Below are positions 23,297-32,271 of a stretch of DNA of 39,513 bases, in pieces; within the stretch, counting starts at the first letter, position 1, and each line of letters begins with the position of its first letter. The stretch comes from Caldisphaera sp046536515 (GTDB taxonomy: Archaea; Thermoproteota; Thermoprotei_A; Sulfolobales; Acidilobaceae), in contig NZ_JAWDMQ010000009.1 in NCBI RefSeq assembly GCF_046536515.1, forward strand, positions 1 through 39,513, read 5' to 3'. The notes below the pieces were generated by a model. It searched no databases. It saw only the letters and a program-made list of their open reading frames with translations, and was not told where the DNA came from. A program made the translations under genes and the position numbers.

Positions 23297-24568
23297 TCAG
23301 GGCGGGGAGGAGGTCAGATAACCAATTATTACATCAGTGTACTCTGATGTTGATATTGGTGTAACTCCAGGCATTTCTCTTGCAAGATCATATGTTACTT
23401 GTTTATTCTTTATAGCACTTCTTATAGCATTTTCTATTAATTCCTTTACTTCTCTCCATCCCATGTAATCTCCTATTAAAACAGCAGCGCTGAGTATTTC
23501 AGCTGTTGGATTTATAACATTTTTACCTGCATATTTAGGAGCTGTTCCATGAACAGGTTCTGCAACAGCTATGCCATCTCCCATATCCATTCCTGCTGCC
23601 ATGCCTATGCCTCCAACTAAAGCATTAGCTTCATCGCTTATGTAATCTCCATTTAAGTTCGGAGCAACTATAATGTTATATTCACCCGGTCTGGTTATGA
23701 TCTGTTGCAACATGTTATCTGCTATTCTATCATTAACAACTATTTTATCTTCTGGAGTTTTACCTCCAAATTTAGTATTTATTTCATCTTCTGTCACAAC
23801 ATAGTCTCTGAATTCTTTTACTGCAACCTCATAAGCCCATTCTCTAAATGCACCTTCAGTATATTTTTGTATGTTACCCTTGTGCTGTATAGTAACATGT
23901 TTAATGTTATTTCTTAAAGCCCATTCCATAGCTCTTCTCATTAATCTTTGCGTACCGAATTTTGATATAGGCTTTATACCAATTCCTGCATCTGGTCTTA
24001 ATTCAATTTTCAGCTCTTTCTTGAAGAATTCTCTAATTTTATTTGCTTCTTGAGAATCCCATGGGAATTCTATTCCCATATAAACATCTTCAGTATTTTC
24101 CCTAAATATAACCCAATCAATCTTTTCTGGGTGACAGTGAGGCGCTGGTTGTCCATACCACTTTACTGGCCTTATATTTGCATACAAATCTAATGCAATT
24201 CTTATTGATACATTTAAACTTCTGAAACCACTACCGACAGGCGTTGTCAAAGGACCCTTTAAATTAATTCTGGCCCTCTTAAATGCCTCTAATGTAGCTT
24301 CTGGCAACAAATTACCGCATTCTTTTTGAGCTTCTTCTCCTGCAGCTACCTGCCACCAAGTAATTTTTCTCTTACTTCCATATGCTTTGTTAACTGCTGC
24401 ATCGACTATCTTTATTGCACTGTCAACTATTTCAGGTCCAATACCGTCTCCTTTAAAAAATGCAACTATAGGATTATCAGGTACAATTAATTTACCATTC
24501 TCATATTTAGCAAACTTGCCCTCTGAGGGTGGTTTTAATTCATCAGCTTTACACGGAATTTTTCCCAT
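23297..24568 (-). CDS. icd: NADP-dependent isocitrate dehydrogenase
   Basis: It decarboxylates isocitrate to 2-oxoglutarate in the TCA cycle. Seen: VAFFKGDGIGPEIVDSAIKI, LKGPLTTPVGSGFRSLNVSI (substrate Ser/Arg loop), DWVIFRENTEDVYMGIEF, ITIQHKGNIQKYTEGAFREW-type segments (TIQHKGNIQKYTEGAF), IIVAPNLNGDYISDEANALV (metal-binding Asp), and AEPVHGTAPKYAGKNVINPT (nucleotide site). Length and signatures match archaeal ICDs. GTG 24,577 overlaps an AGGTGAG site; the ATG at 24,568 five bases later is the more likely start. The last residues LTSSPP and the stop are encoded by the right end of the neighbouring IS relic. Confidence 0.94.
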   Translation of the reverse strand: MGKIPCKADELKPPSEGKFAKYENGKLIVPDNPIVAFFKGDGIGPEIVDSAIKIVDAAVNKAYGSKRKITWWQVAAGEEAQKECGNLLPEATLEAFKRARINLKGPLTTPVGSGFRSLNVSIRIALDLYANIRPVKWYGQPAPHCHPEKIDWVIFRENTEDVYMGIEFPWDSQEANKIREFFKKELKIELRPDAGIGIKPISKFGTQRLMRRAMEWALRNNIKHVTIQHKGNIQKYTEGAFREWAYEVAVKEFRDYVVTEDEINTKFGGKTPEDKIVVNDRIADNMLQQIITRPGEYNIIVAPNLNGDYISDEANALVGGIGMAAGMDMGDGIAVAEPVHGTAPKYAGKNVINPTAEILSAAVLIGDYMGWREVKELIENAIRSAIKNKQVTYDLAREMPGVTPISTSEYTDVIIGYLTSSPP

Positions 24569-24600
24569 CCAACTCACCTATTAAATATGCATATATATGG

Positions 24601-24614
24601 AGTATAAATTTATT
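24601..24614 (-). promoter_or_regulatory. Likely TATA box of icd
   Basis: On the minus strand AATAAATTTATACT lies about 33-46 bases before the chosen ATG at 24,568 and 20-25 bases before the AGGTGAG ribosome-binding site. A transcript starting about 25 bases downstream would carry a short leader that contains the Shine-Dalgarno. The rest of the gap to the MtnA gene (24,615-24,796) is AT-rich with no clear feature. Confidence 0.4.
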
Positions 24615-24796
24615 AATTTTGGCCAGATTAAAAACAATCTAATTGATATATTTTAAACATAAAATTTAAATATTAAAAAACTTTAAAATTATTTAATAGA
24701 TAAAGATGCATTCTATAAATAATGTATAAATTTTAAATTATTTTTCCTGTATACTAAAAATAGGTTTCATTATTTTATAGCCTGCATTAATAATAT

Positions 24797-25891
24797 TTAA
24801 TAATTATAAATAATCGCTTTAAAATTATTTAAATAGGGTTTTTTCACTATACCTTTTTCTGTTATAATCCCGTGAATTAGTTCTGGAGGAGTTATATCAA
24901 AAGCAGGATTAAATGCGTTAGTACCTTCAACAGCTATTGTTAGTTGACCCATAATATTTACAACTTCGCTTGGCGACCTTTCCTCTATAACAATGTCATT
25001 TGGATTTTCTGTAGGCTGAACAGTACTAGTTGGAGCTGCTACATAGAAGGGTTTATTATGATAGTTAGCTGCTAAGGCTAAATTAAATGTACCTATTTTG
25101 TTTGCGACATGTCCAGTTAAAGTAATTCTATCAGCTCCTACTATGGCCAAATCAGCCATATTTTTATTGAATAATAAACCTGATGCTCCGTCAACAACCA
25201 ATGTAGATGGTATTCCTTCTTTTTTTAATTCCCATATAGTCAATCTTGCCCCTTGAAGCAATGGTCTCGTCTCATCAGCATATACATGTATATTTTTACC
25301 TTCATAAAATGCATACCTTATAACTCCTAAAGCAGTGCCAAAGCCTGCTGTTGCAAGTGCACCTGTATTACAATGGGTGATTATTCTTGAATTATTTTCT
25401 ATAACTTTTGAACCATGTTTACCCATTTCAACGTTATTTTTTATATCTTCAATATAAATTTTGTGCGCCTCTTTTAATGCTTCCTCTTTCATAAATTCTA
25501 CATCTTCTTTTTCAGAACTTTTTAAAATTATATTCCATATTCTATTTAAAGCCCAAAATAGATTATATGCTGTTGGCCTTGTTGAAGCTAAAACATTATA
25601 AGCCTCTTTTGCATAATTTAACAAATCTTTTGGTTTGGTTGCATTACTATACTTTAATGCCATTGACAATCCATACGCAGCTGAAACACCAATAGCTGGT
25701 GCACCCCTTATTTCCATTTCTTTTATAGCTTGAGCTACTCTTCTAAAATCCTTTGTATTTCTATAAACTTCTTTCCATGGCAATAGCCTTGTATCGATCC
25801 ACAAAAATTCGTTTTTATCGAAATCCCAATAAAGAGGCTTAATTTTCAAATATTGCTCTAATTTATCTAATTCTTTTCTTATATCCTCCAT
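24797..25891 (-). CDS. mtnA: Methylthioribose-1-phosphate isomerase / aIF2B-like protein
   Basis: The protein has every MtnA hallmark: IRGAPAIGVSAAYGL, ASTRPTAYNLFWALNR, ITHCNTGALATAGFGTALGV (Cys174), VYADETRPLLQGARLTIWEL, LAIVGADRITLTGHVANKIG (Asp254), TVQPTENPNDIVIEERSPSE and NPAFDITPPELI. It converts methylthioribose 1-phosphate to methylthioribulose 1-phosphate in methionine salvage. Close paralogues are ribose-1,5-bisphosphate isomerase and aIF2B; the Cys and Asp pair and the ADETRP loop favour MtnA. Its start is ATG 25,891. It is divergent from the DUF2299 gene. Confidence 0.9.
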   Translation of the reverse strand: MEDIRKELDKLEQYLKIKPLYWDFDKNEFLWIDTRLLPWKEVYRNTKDFRRVAQAIKEMEIRGAPAIGVSAAYGLSMALKYSNATKPKDLLNYAKEAYNVLASTRPTAYNLFWALNRIWNIILKSSEKEDVEFMKEEALKEAHKIYIEDIKNNVEMGKHGSKVIENNSRIITHCNTGALATAGFGTALGVIRYAFYEGKNIHVYADETRPLLQGARLTIWELKKEGIPSTLVVDGASGLLFNKNMADLAIVGADRITLTGHVANKIGTFNLALAANYHNKPFYVAAPTSTVQPTENPNDIVIEERSPSEVVNIMGQLTIAVEGTNAFNPAFDITPPELIHGIITEKGIVKKPYLNNFKAIIYNY

Positions 25892-26025
25892 ATTTTCACC
25901 TTATATTTTATTTCTGTATATTTACACATTTTTAAACTCTAATTATTTAAATCTGATTAATATGTATAACTTGGAAAAAGAAAAGTATTTTAAAATTATT
26001 TTTAAACTAATATTGGGTGTATTAA

Positions 26026-26523
26026 GTGAGTCTTAAAGAAGAGATAATAAGATGGCTTAAAGAAGAAAATCTTGAAATTTCAGATATTCCAGTTCCAAAA
26101 GAAGCACCAATAGAATGGGCTATAAATGCCATGGTAGCTGCTCCATTTAGAGTATCGATTTCTATACAAAAACCTAAAGGAAAAACTGAAAAACTTGCAT
26201 GCACTATGGGTGTTAAAATAGCTGAGCAACATAAGGATAAGATAGCTAAATTATCAGAGCAAGAAAAAGCATCGATGATAGGAGAGCTCTTAAAGAATTT
26301 ATACCTAATGTGCCCAAGCTGTATAATAATTGTACAGCCTGATTTAATTAATCCAGATAATATAATAATAACAAAAATTATATATAGTGATAAAATAAAT
26401 GCAAGTGAAGTAACTGATTCTGTTAGGATGCTTACAAATTCATACGGCTTAATCGTAACACATTTTACAGTTAAATTGGGAGGATCTTTTAAACAAGGGG
26501 AACAAACAACAATGCACATATGA
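26026..26523 (+). CDS. DUF2299-family protein
   Basis: The 165-residue protein begins with a GTG (MSLKEEIIRWLKEENLEISD) and contains PIEWAINAMVAAPFRVSISI and ASMIGELLKNLYLMCPSCII, the pattern of the archaeal DUF2299 family, whose function is not known. It alternates helices and strands, is soluble, and has no obvious catalytic motif; the Cys-Pro-Ser-Cys may be structural. A longer antisense frame (26,022-26,612) mirrors this gene and was not counted. It forms an operon with the following gene, only four bases downstream. Confidence 0.75.
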   Translation: MSLKEEIIRWLKEENLEISDIPVPKEAPIEWAINAMVAAPFRVSISIQKPKGKTEKLACTMGVKIAEQHKDKIAKLSEQEKASMIGELLKNLYLMCPSCIIIVQPDLINPDNIIITKIIYSDKINASEVTDSVRMLTNSYGLIVTHFTVKLGGSFKQGEQTTMHI

Positions 26524-26527
26524 AAGA

Positions 26528-27004
26528 GTGATAAATTTGACTGAACTTCATCCTGCAGGAATTCTCGCAAAATCAGATTGCTTCTATATTGCAGCACCAA
26601 TAATAGATGCACCTTGGGAAGTAAATAAAAATGTTGAAATGACTATTTCAGATATTATTAATAATTTAAAGATTTGGGATATTAATAATTATAATTTAAA
26701 TAAGATTGAAAAAGCCTTATGGTTTGCCACTGTTTATGGAGGTCTTGTGCTAATATACACTTGCGATCCTGTAGTCCCAATAAGTAGGCTGCATATAGAT
26801 TCAGGCTTATCCTTTGTCAAAGAAGAAAATCATAAACCTAAAGAAATGAAAGACTTAGACTTAATTAAAGCTTGGGCTTTTATCTTTAACGGCAATGAAA
26901 TAGAAGGACTTAACATGTTATCGGGGAGCTTGATTTACCCGGAAAATTTCAGTTGGAGCGTAGGAGGAAAATACAAAATAGCGGTAAGAGGAATAAAATA
27001 TTGA
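26528..27004 (+). CDS. Uncharacterised protein, partner of the DUF2299 gene
   Basis: I do not recognise this 158-residue protein. It starts with a GTG at 26,528 and has MINLTELHPAGILAKSDCFY, then IEKALWFATVYGGLVLIYTC. One moderately hydrophobic segment (FATVYGGLVLIYT) is too short to be sure of membrane insertion. Trp-rich stretches (LIKAWAFIFN; ENFSWSVGG) suggest a folded core. The four-base gap behind the DUF2299 gene implies co-transcription and a shared role. The codon use and composition are like its neighbours. Confidence 0.6.
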   Translation: MINLTELHPAGILAKSDCFYIAAPIIDAPWEVNKNVEMTISDIINNLKIWDINNYNLNKIEKALWFATVYGGLVLIYTCDPVVPISRLHIDSGLSFVKEENHKPKEMKDLDLIKAWAFIFNGNEIEGLNMLSGSLIYPENFSWSVGGKYKIAVRGIKY

Positions 27005-27029
27005 TTTCCTTTATTTCATAAGATATGCT

Positions 27030-28247
27030 TTATAGATTATTTTCTATACAATATTTCCTTATTTTAGATATATTAATATAGAAATTTTTCATGATCAAAT
27101 TAGCTATATATTTTCCATAATCAGTTAAAACTATTCTATCATTTTCATATTTAATTGCATTTATAAAAGCTAGCAATGATAATTCGTTTTTCATATAATT
27201 TTCTATATCAATATTAAATAATTTTTCAAAAATTTTCTTATCAATAATAAGAGAATAAAATTTATAAATGAACTCAAGATATACTTGTTCCCTTAAAGAC
27301 AATTTTTTGCTTAGCACAACTGGCATATTACCTTCACATACCATTTTTTCATATTTATTGATATTAAATGAATTAACATAATATTTTCCATTTATATAAC
27401 TCATTGCTCCAGTCCCGACACCAACAAAAAAAGGATAATCAACTATGTATTCATCAGTTATTGAATTTTGATTCCTTGTAAAAGTCCATGCATTAGACTG
27501 AATAAAATCTGAATTTTGAAAACTCTTTAAAATATAATAATAAAATGGTTTTTCATTATTTTCACTTGGTTCTTTAAATAAATCACTATTCCTTATAGAA
27601 GGCATTATAGGATAAAACGTTATTTGATTTGCCTTAGATTCCTTGGCTTTATTAATTTCATAACTTAAATCTTTAATAGTTTGATAAGGTAAATTAAATA
27701 AGATATCAACATTTAGTGTATTTATAGATGAAGCAATTTCTATTTTATTCATAATTTCCTCATAATCTAATTGAGGCCTTCCTATTTCCTTTTGAGTTGT
27801 AGATTGGAAAGATTCTATGCCTAAAGAAAGCCTTGTTACACCAATACTTTTAAGCAATTTTATTTTTTCTTCATTTATATCATATATGGATCCTTCTATT
27901 GATATATCTTTTATATTAAAATATTGTTTTATATAATCAATTAAATCACTAATTTCATAAACTGTTAAAGTAGGTGTACCGCCGCCAATATATATTGAAT
28001 CAAAATTATAATTGTTTTCGATATAATCCGTTATTTCTTTCTTTAAAGAAATAAAATAATCCTTCACTAAGTTTTTTCTGTATAATATGCTATGAAAAAT
28101 ACAGAAAGGACATAAGGAAGTGCAAAAAGGAACGTGTATATATAAAGCTTTGCAATCTTCACACTGTTCAGGTTTTCCACTTGAATTATTATTTAAATGC
28201 CAATCATAGCTATTAAAAACATATTTTAATATACTTTCAATTATCAA
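27030..28247 (-). CDS. Radical SAM HemN/HemW-like protein
   Basis: Cys42-x3-Cys46-x2-Cys49 (YIHVPFCTSLCPFCIFHS) binds a 4Fe-4S cluster, and DSIYIGGGTPTLTVYEISDL (GGGTP) is the SAM motif. SIEGSIYDINEEKIKLLKSI, RLSLGIESFQSTTQKEIGR and NVDILFNLPYQT continue the HemN-type barrel, with a C-terminal HemN-like winged part. The family includes oxygen-independent coproporphyrinogen III oxidase, the heme chaperone HemW, and heme-degrading HutW. The 405-residue length and absence of a strongly conserved N-terminal substrate region favour a HemW/HutW-like member over HemN. The start is TTG 28,247. It is divergent from polB; the 183-bp gap shows no other feature. Confidence 0.82.
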   Translation of the reverse strand: MIIESILKYVFNSYDWHLNNNSSGKPEQCEDCKALYIHVPFCTSLCPFCIFHSILYRKNLVKDYFISLKKEITDYIENNYNFDSIYIGGGTPTLTVYEISDLIDYIKQYFNIKDISIEGSIYDINEEKIKLLKSIGVTRLSLGIESFQSTTQKEIGRPQLDYEEIMNKIEIASSINTLNVDILFNLPYQTIKDLSYEINKAKESKANQITFYPIMPSIRNSDLFKEPSENNEKPFYYYILKSFQNSDFIQSNAWTFTRNQNSITDEYIVDYPFFVGVGTGAMSYINGKYYVNSFNINKYEKMVCEGNMPVVLSKKLSLREQVYLEFIYKFYSLIIDKKIFEKLFNIDIENYMKNELSLLAFINAIKYENDRIVLTDYGKYIANLIMKNFYINISKIRKYCIENNL

Positions 28248-28430
28248 ATTTATCCCAAATTAATATATAAAAAACAAAACATATAAAGATATTATTGAAA
28301 AGAAATATATATTCTATTAACTTAACTAAACATTTTTTCAATAATTATCTTTCATGAAAATTGGTCTAAAAATAATAGAAGCATTACTACTTAAGGTTTT
28401 TGGACTACTAAATAAAAGTGGGGCACTACT

Positions 28431-30827
28431 ATGGGAAATATATTAAGTTTTCAACTCCTAGATGTTAGTTACGAAATAATTAACAATTCACCTATCATTA
28501 ATCTATGGGGAAGAGATGCAAATAATAAAAAAATACTGTTAATAGATACAACATTTAGACCTTACTTTTATTTATTGCAAGATAAAGATTCTGATCCAGA
28601 AAAAATTAAAGAGGAAATACTTAGCAAATCAAAGGTAAAAAGCCCTATAATCAACATTGAAGATTTAAAAATGAGCTATATAGGTCGGCCAGCCAAGGCT
28701 CTTAAAGTAACAACGATAATACCCGAAAGTGTTAGAGAGTATAGAGAAGTTCTTTCAAATATTGAAGGGATTAAAGACGTATTAGAGGCAGATATAAGGT
28801 TTTCATTTAGGTATACACTTGACAAAAATCTTTATCCTATGAGATGGTATAAAGTAGATGCTAGACCTTTAGAGAAAAGAACTGCATATAGGGTTGATGA
28901 AATATATGAAATTAATGGAGAAATTACTGAAGATGAAAGCAGAATAAATGTTAACCCCTTAGATGGATTAAAAATAATGGCATTTGACATTGAAGTTTAT
29001 AACCCTCAAAGAACACCCGATCCTTCTAAGGATCCTATAATTTTAATAAGTATAAAATTTAATGACAATAATGATACACTATTATTAGAAGCAAAAGGCC
29101 ACGACGATAGTGAGATCATACATAAATTTATAGAATTAATAAGAAAAGAAGATCCAGATATAATTATTGGTTATAATCAAAACAAATTTGATTGGCCGTA
29201 TTTAATAGAAAGGTCCAAATTATATAAAATAAAATTAGATGTAGGTAGAAAAGTTGATTCTATACCGAATCCAAGTGTATTCGGTCATTATTCAATACAA
29301 GGAAGACTTAATGTTGATCTTTACGACTTTGCAGAGGAACTGCAAGAAGTCAAGATAAAATCTCTTGATGAAGTTGCAGATTACTTAGGAGTGAAACCCA
29401 AAGACAAAAGGGTAAATATAGACTGGTGGTTAATTGCTCAATACTGGGATGATATAGAAAAAAGAAATATTCTAAAGCAATACTCTGTCGATGATGTGGA
29501 GTCAACCCTAGGATTAGCATACAAATTTTTGCCTTTTGGTGCCCAGCTCAGTATTATTAGCGGATTACCTATGGATCAGGTTGTTGCAGCAAGCGTGGCA
29601 TTTAGATTAGAAGCAAGACTTATGAGAGAAGCTAAGAAAAAAGGAGAACTTATGCCAAATAGAATTGAAAGAAATATAGAATCATATATGGGGGCAGTAG
29701 TGTTAAAACCAGAACCTGGTATACATGAAAATGTAGCAGTACTTGACTTCGCGAGCATGTATCCAAGTATTATGGTTAAATACAATGTAGGTCCTGACAC
29801 TCTATTAAATGATAAAGATGAATGTAAAGTCAAAAACAAAGCCCCAGAAGTAAATCATGAATTTTGTGCTGATAACCCAGCTTTCATGAGGTTAGTTTTA
29901 GAAAGATTTCTAAAATGGAGAAGTGAAATTAAAAAAATTATGAAGTCATATGAAGAAGGAAGTCCTGAATACAATTTATTAAACGAAAGACAAAAAGCCA
30001 TCAAGGTGCTAGCTAATGCTAGTTATGGTTATCTAGGATGGGGAGCAGCCAGGTGGTATTGTAGAAGCTGCGCTGAAGCAATAACTGCATGGGGAAGAGA
30101 CCTTATATCGCAAACAATAAATTTTGCAAGATCAATAGGATTAAAAGTGTATTATGGTGATACTGACAGCATATTCGTTGATAATAATAAAGAAAAAATA
30201 GATCAAGTAATAAATTGGATAACCAAAGTATTAGAATTTGACATCAAGGTAGACAAAGTCTATAAAAGAGTTTTCTTCACAGAAGCTAAAAAAAGATACG
30301 CTGGATTACTGGAAAATGGTAAAATTGATATAGTTGGATTTGAGGCTGTAAGAGGTGATTGGAGCGAGTTAGCTAAAGAAGTCCAGTCCAACATAGCTGA
30401 GCTAATATTAAAAACAGCAAATCCTAAGAAAGCAATAGAATATGTTAAAGCAACAATAGAGAATCTCAAAAATGGAAAAATAGTTCTAGATAAATTAATT
30501 ATATGGAAAACATTAACTAAAGAAATCGGGCAATATGAAGCCGAAACACCTCATGCATATGCAGCAAAATTAATGGAAAAATATGGTTATAAAGTGGTTG
30601 CAGGTAGCAAAATAGGATATGTAATAATAAAAGGTCCTGGATCTATTTCTAAGAAAGCCAGGCCTTATTTTATGGTTAAGGAATCTGATATAGATACTGG
30701 ATATTATATAGATAAACAAATAATACCTTCTGCATTAAGAATTCTTGGCTATTTCGGAATTACAGAAAAAGATTTAAAAGTTGGGTCAAAACAGCCTTCT
30801 CTCTTCGATTTTTTAGACTCAAGTTAA
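28431..30827 (+). CDS. polB: Family B DNA polymerase
   Basis: The 798-residue enzyme has a 3'-5' exonuclease (ExoI FDIEVYN, Asp186/Glu188; ExoII IIIGYNQNKFDWPYL, Asp254; ExoIII YSVDDVEST, Asp355) and a polymerase domain (motif A DFASMYPSI, Asp439; motif B KVLANASYGY at 525-534; motif C YGDTDSIF, Asp577 and Asp579). It ends QPSLFDFLDSS, a PCNA-interacting (PIP) box starting at Gln788. The length and the start MGNILSFQLLDVSYEI fit the crenarchaeal PolB3-like group. The N-terminal region has the uracil-sensing fold of archaeal B polymerases. ACTACT occurs three times in the 55 bases before the ATG. Its 3' end overlaps dnaG by 9 bases. Confidence 0.95.
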   Translation: MGNILSFQLLDVSYEIINNSPIINLWGRDANNKKILLIDTTFRPYFYLLQDKDSDPEKIKEEILSKSKVKSPIINIEDLKMSYIGRPAKALKVTTIIPESVREYREVLSNIEGIKDVLEADIRFSFRYTLDKNLYPMRWYKVDARPLEKRTAYRVDEIYEINGEITEDESRINVNPLDGLKIMAFDIEVYNPQRTPDPSKDPIILISIKFNDNNDTLLLEAKGHDDSEIIHKFIELIRKEDPDIIIGYNQNKFDWPYLIERSKLYKIKLDVGRKVDSIPNPSVFGHYSIQGRLNVDLYDFAEELQEVKIKSLDEVADYLGVKPKDKRVNIDWWLIAQYWDDIEKRNILKQYSVDDVESTLGLAYKFLPFGAQLSIISGLPMDQVVAASVAFRLEARLMREAKKKGELMPNRIERNIESYMGAVVLKPEPGIHENVAVLDFASMYPSIMVKYNVGPDTLLNDKDECKVKNKAPEVNHEFCADNPAFMRLVLERFLKWRSEIKKIMKSYEEGSPEYNLLNERQKAIKVLANASYGYLGWGAARWYCRSCAEAITAWGRDLISQTINFARSIGLKVYYGDTDSIFVDNNKEKIDQVINWITKVLEFDIKVDKVYKRVFFTEAKKRYAGLLENGKIDIVGFEAVRGDWSELAKEVQSNIAELILKTANPKKAIEYVKATIENLKNGKIVLDKLIIWKTLTKEIGQYEAETPHAYAAKLMEKYGYKVVAGSKIGYVIIKGPGSISKKARPYFMVKESDIDTGYYIDKQIIPSALRILGYFGITEKDLKVGSKQPSLFDFLDSS

Positions 30828-32135
30828 ATCGCTAAATGTAGCAAACTTAACATCTCCTCTTTTAGAAGTTATTTTACTACCCATCCTTGCTCCTATTAAT
30901 AAAACTATTCCTTTATCTCCGGCTAAATCCAGTATCCTTTGAGTAATAATTCCATCAAATATTATTGCATATGCAGAATTCGGTTGGGCTGTATCAAGCC
31001 AAGTGAATAAATCCCTTACCTTAATCCTTGTTATTTCCTTCCATTCCCTATCATAAATTACTGCTTCAAGAGTACCTTTAATGTTCTTAATATTATCTAT
31101 TACCTGTTTTGGTACGACCAATTGAGAGACAGATTCAACTTTTTGTTCTGCTTTTGAAACTTCCTGTAAAACTTGTTGATTTGTACTTTCCTGAGCTAAT
31201 TCTTCTTTCTTTTCAGCAACTTCCTCTTTCTTTTCTTCAACTTTTTCTTCTGTAACTGTTTGAACTTCAGGCAAGGTTTGTTCGTGAGCAGCCTCTGCCT
31301 CTTCTTTTGTTTCCTTTATGCTTAACAATTGCTGCTTAACGGCTTCAGCTGGCATCATTTGAGATAGAGATCTTGCTATTTCTTTTCCTGTTAATTGCTC
31401 GACTTCCATCCCTTTTGGCGCTCTAGCAACATAATCAACATGTACTTGATCCAACAAATTTTTAAGTATTAAATCGCCCCCTCTATCTCCATCAACAAAT
31501 GCTATAACTTTCTTGTTTTTAGCTAGCTCAACTATTGTTTTTGGTACTTTTTCCCTAGCACCCTCTAATGCTACTGTATTAGTGTATCCATACTTCATTA
31601 AATTAATTACGTCTGCCCTTCCTTCAACTATTATAATTGTATCAGCTTTTTCTACATCAGGCCCAGCAGGTAACCTTTCTTCTCCTATTTCTATTACCTT
31701 TGGTTGTACTTCAGGTTTTTGAGAAATTTGCCTTAAAATTTCCTTTATATCAGGTTCTTGCTCTTTAACTCTTTGCAAAAGCTGTCTAGCCCTTTCTACT
31801 ATCTTTTGCAATTTCTCTATTCTTAAGTCCTGTATATCATCTATGCTTATCCTTGAATTGTATGGTCCGACTCTGTCTACACTTTCTATCATAGCTGCAA
31901 GTAACACTGTTTCAACTCTGTCCAAATTGCTAGGTATTTGTAATATTCCAACAGATTTTGTTCCTTGATATTTCATATCTATATGAACTCTACCAATTTT
32001 ATCTTTATTTTGCAGCTGTTCTAAGTTGAAATCACTACCTAATAGACCTTCTGTTTGCCCAAAAACAGCTCCAATTACATCATGTTTATCTACTCTACCA
32101 TCAACCTCAAATGAAGCCTTAATTAAGTACTTCAA
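30819..32135 (-). CDS. dnaG: Archaeal DnaG-like primase (exosome-associated)
   Basis: Residues 165-240 form a Toprim domain: TIIIVEGRADVINLMKYGY (Glu171) and KKVIAFVDGDRGGDLILKNL (Asp215, Asp217, Asp221). The N-terminus (IKASFEVDGRVDKHDVIGAV; VGILQIPSNLDRVETVLLAA) and the C-terminus (VIDNIKNIKGTLEAVIYDRE) are those of archaeal DnaG, which also joins the RNA exosome with the Csl4 and Rrp41/42 subunits. Between Toprim and C-domain, residues 272-338 are a Lys/Glu-rich region (KVEEKKEEVAEKKEELAQES) likely to be a coiled coil or flexible linker. The start is TTG 32,135 behind AGGGTGT. It is convergent with polB. Confidence 0.93.
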   Translation of the reverse strand: MKYLIKASFEVDGRVDKHDVIGAVFGQTEGLLGSDFNLEQLQNKDKIGRVHIDMKYQGTKSVGILQIPSNLDRVETVLLAAMIESVDRVGPYNSRISIDDIQDLRIEKLQKIVERARQLLQRVKEQEPDIKEILRQISQKPEVQPKVIEIGEERLPAGPDVEKADTIIIVEGRADVINLMKYGYTNTVALEGAREKVPKTIVELAKNKKVIAFVDGDRGGDLILKNLLDQVHVDYVARAPKGMEVEQLTGKEIARSLSQMMPAEAVKQQLLSIKETKEEAEAAHEQTLPEVQTVTEEKVEEKKEEVAEKKEELAQESTNQQVLQEVSKAEQKVESVSQLVVPKQVIDNIKNIKGTLEAVIYDREWKEITRIKVRDLFTWLDTAQPNSAYAIIFDGIITQRILDLAGDKGIVLLIGARMGSKITSKRGDVKFATFSDLT

Positions 32136-32155
32136 TTCTTACACCCTATATTGAT

Positions 32156-32240
32156 AGGTATACCAAAAATTGTTTCTACCTGGTATACCTCATTTGTTAG
32201 GCTCCCGCCCTTCTCTAATATTGACGTCTTCGTCAGAGCA
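32156..32240 (-). mobile_element. Short relic fragment upstream of dnaG (relic F)
   Basis: On the minus strand the order GAAGACGTCAATATTAGA, then GGGCGGGAGCCTAACAAATG, then GGTATACCAGGTAGAAAC corresponds to the CTTCTGGTCAAATCTAATAA, GAGTGGGAGCCTAATTTAC and GGGTATAATATGGTAG blocks of relic B. Within it an inverted repeat AGGTATACC / GGTATACCT (32,156-32,164 and 32,182-32,190) flanks 17 bases. The fragment fills most of the 136 bases between tyrS and dnaG, so it lies in the dnaG promoter/leader. The similarity is partial. Confidence 0.45.
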
Positions 32241-32271
32241 TATAAATTTATTAAAAATTTTAATTAAAAAA

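Larger units (their letters stand above)
22625..23315 (+). mobile_element. Degraded IS200/IS605-type element carrying broken TnpB (relic E)
   Basis: The left end has the palindrome CTCGCCCCTTCTAGGGGCGGGG (in two parts, CGCCCC / GGGGCG) followed by TAAAATTTTTT. The right end has GGGGTGTAACCCTTAAGACC and the palindrome CGCCCTTCAGGGCGGGG, then AGGAGGTCAG. Subterminal palindromes and the lack of terminal inverted repeats are characteristic of IS200/IS605 elements. In TnpB elements the right end normally encodes the omega (reRNA) guide; here the region 23,200-23,315 would be that part. No TnpA (Y1 transposase) is present. The element sits between the HAD gene and isocitrate dehydrogenase, and its right end forms the last codons and stop of the latter. 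Confidence 0.85.

Noticed and set aside
26022..26612. 196-codon open frame on the minus strand
   Set aside because: It mirrors the DUF2299 gene, has no family resemblance, and its openness follows from the composition of the sense gene.
28381..28430. Triple ACTACT upstream of polB as an operator
   Set aside because: The copies are only six bases, unevenly spaced, and could easily be chance in this region.
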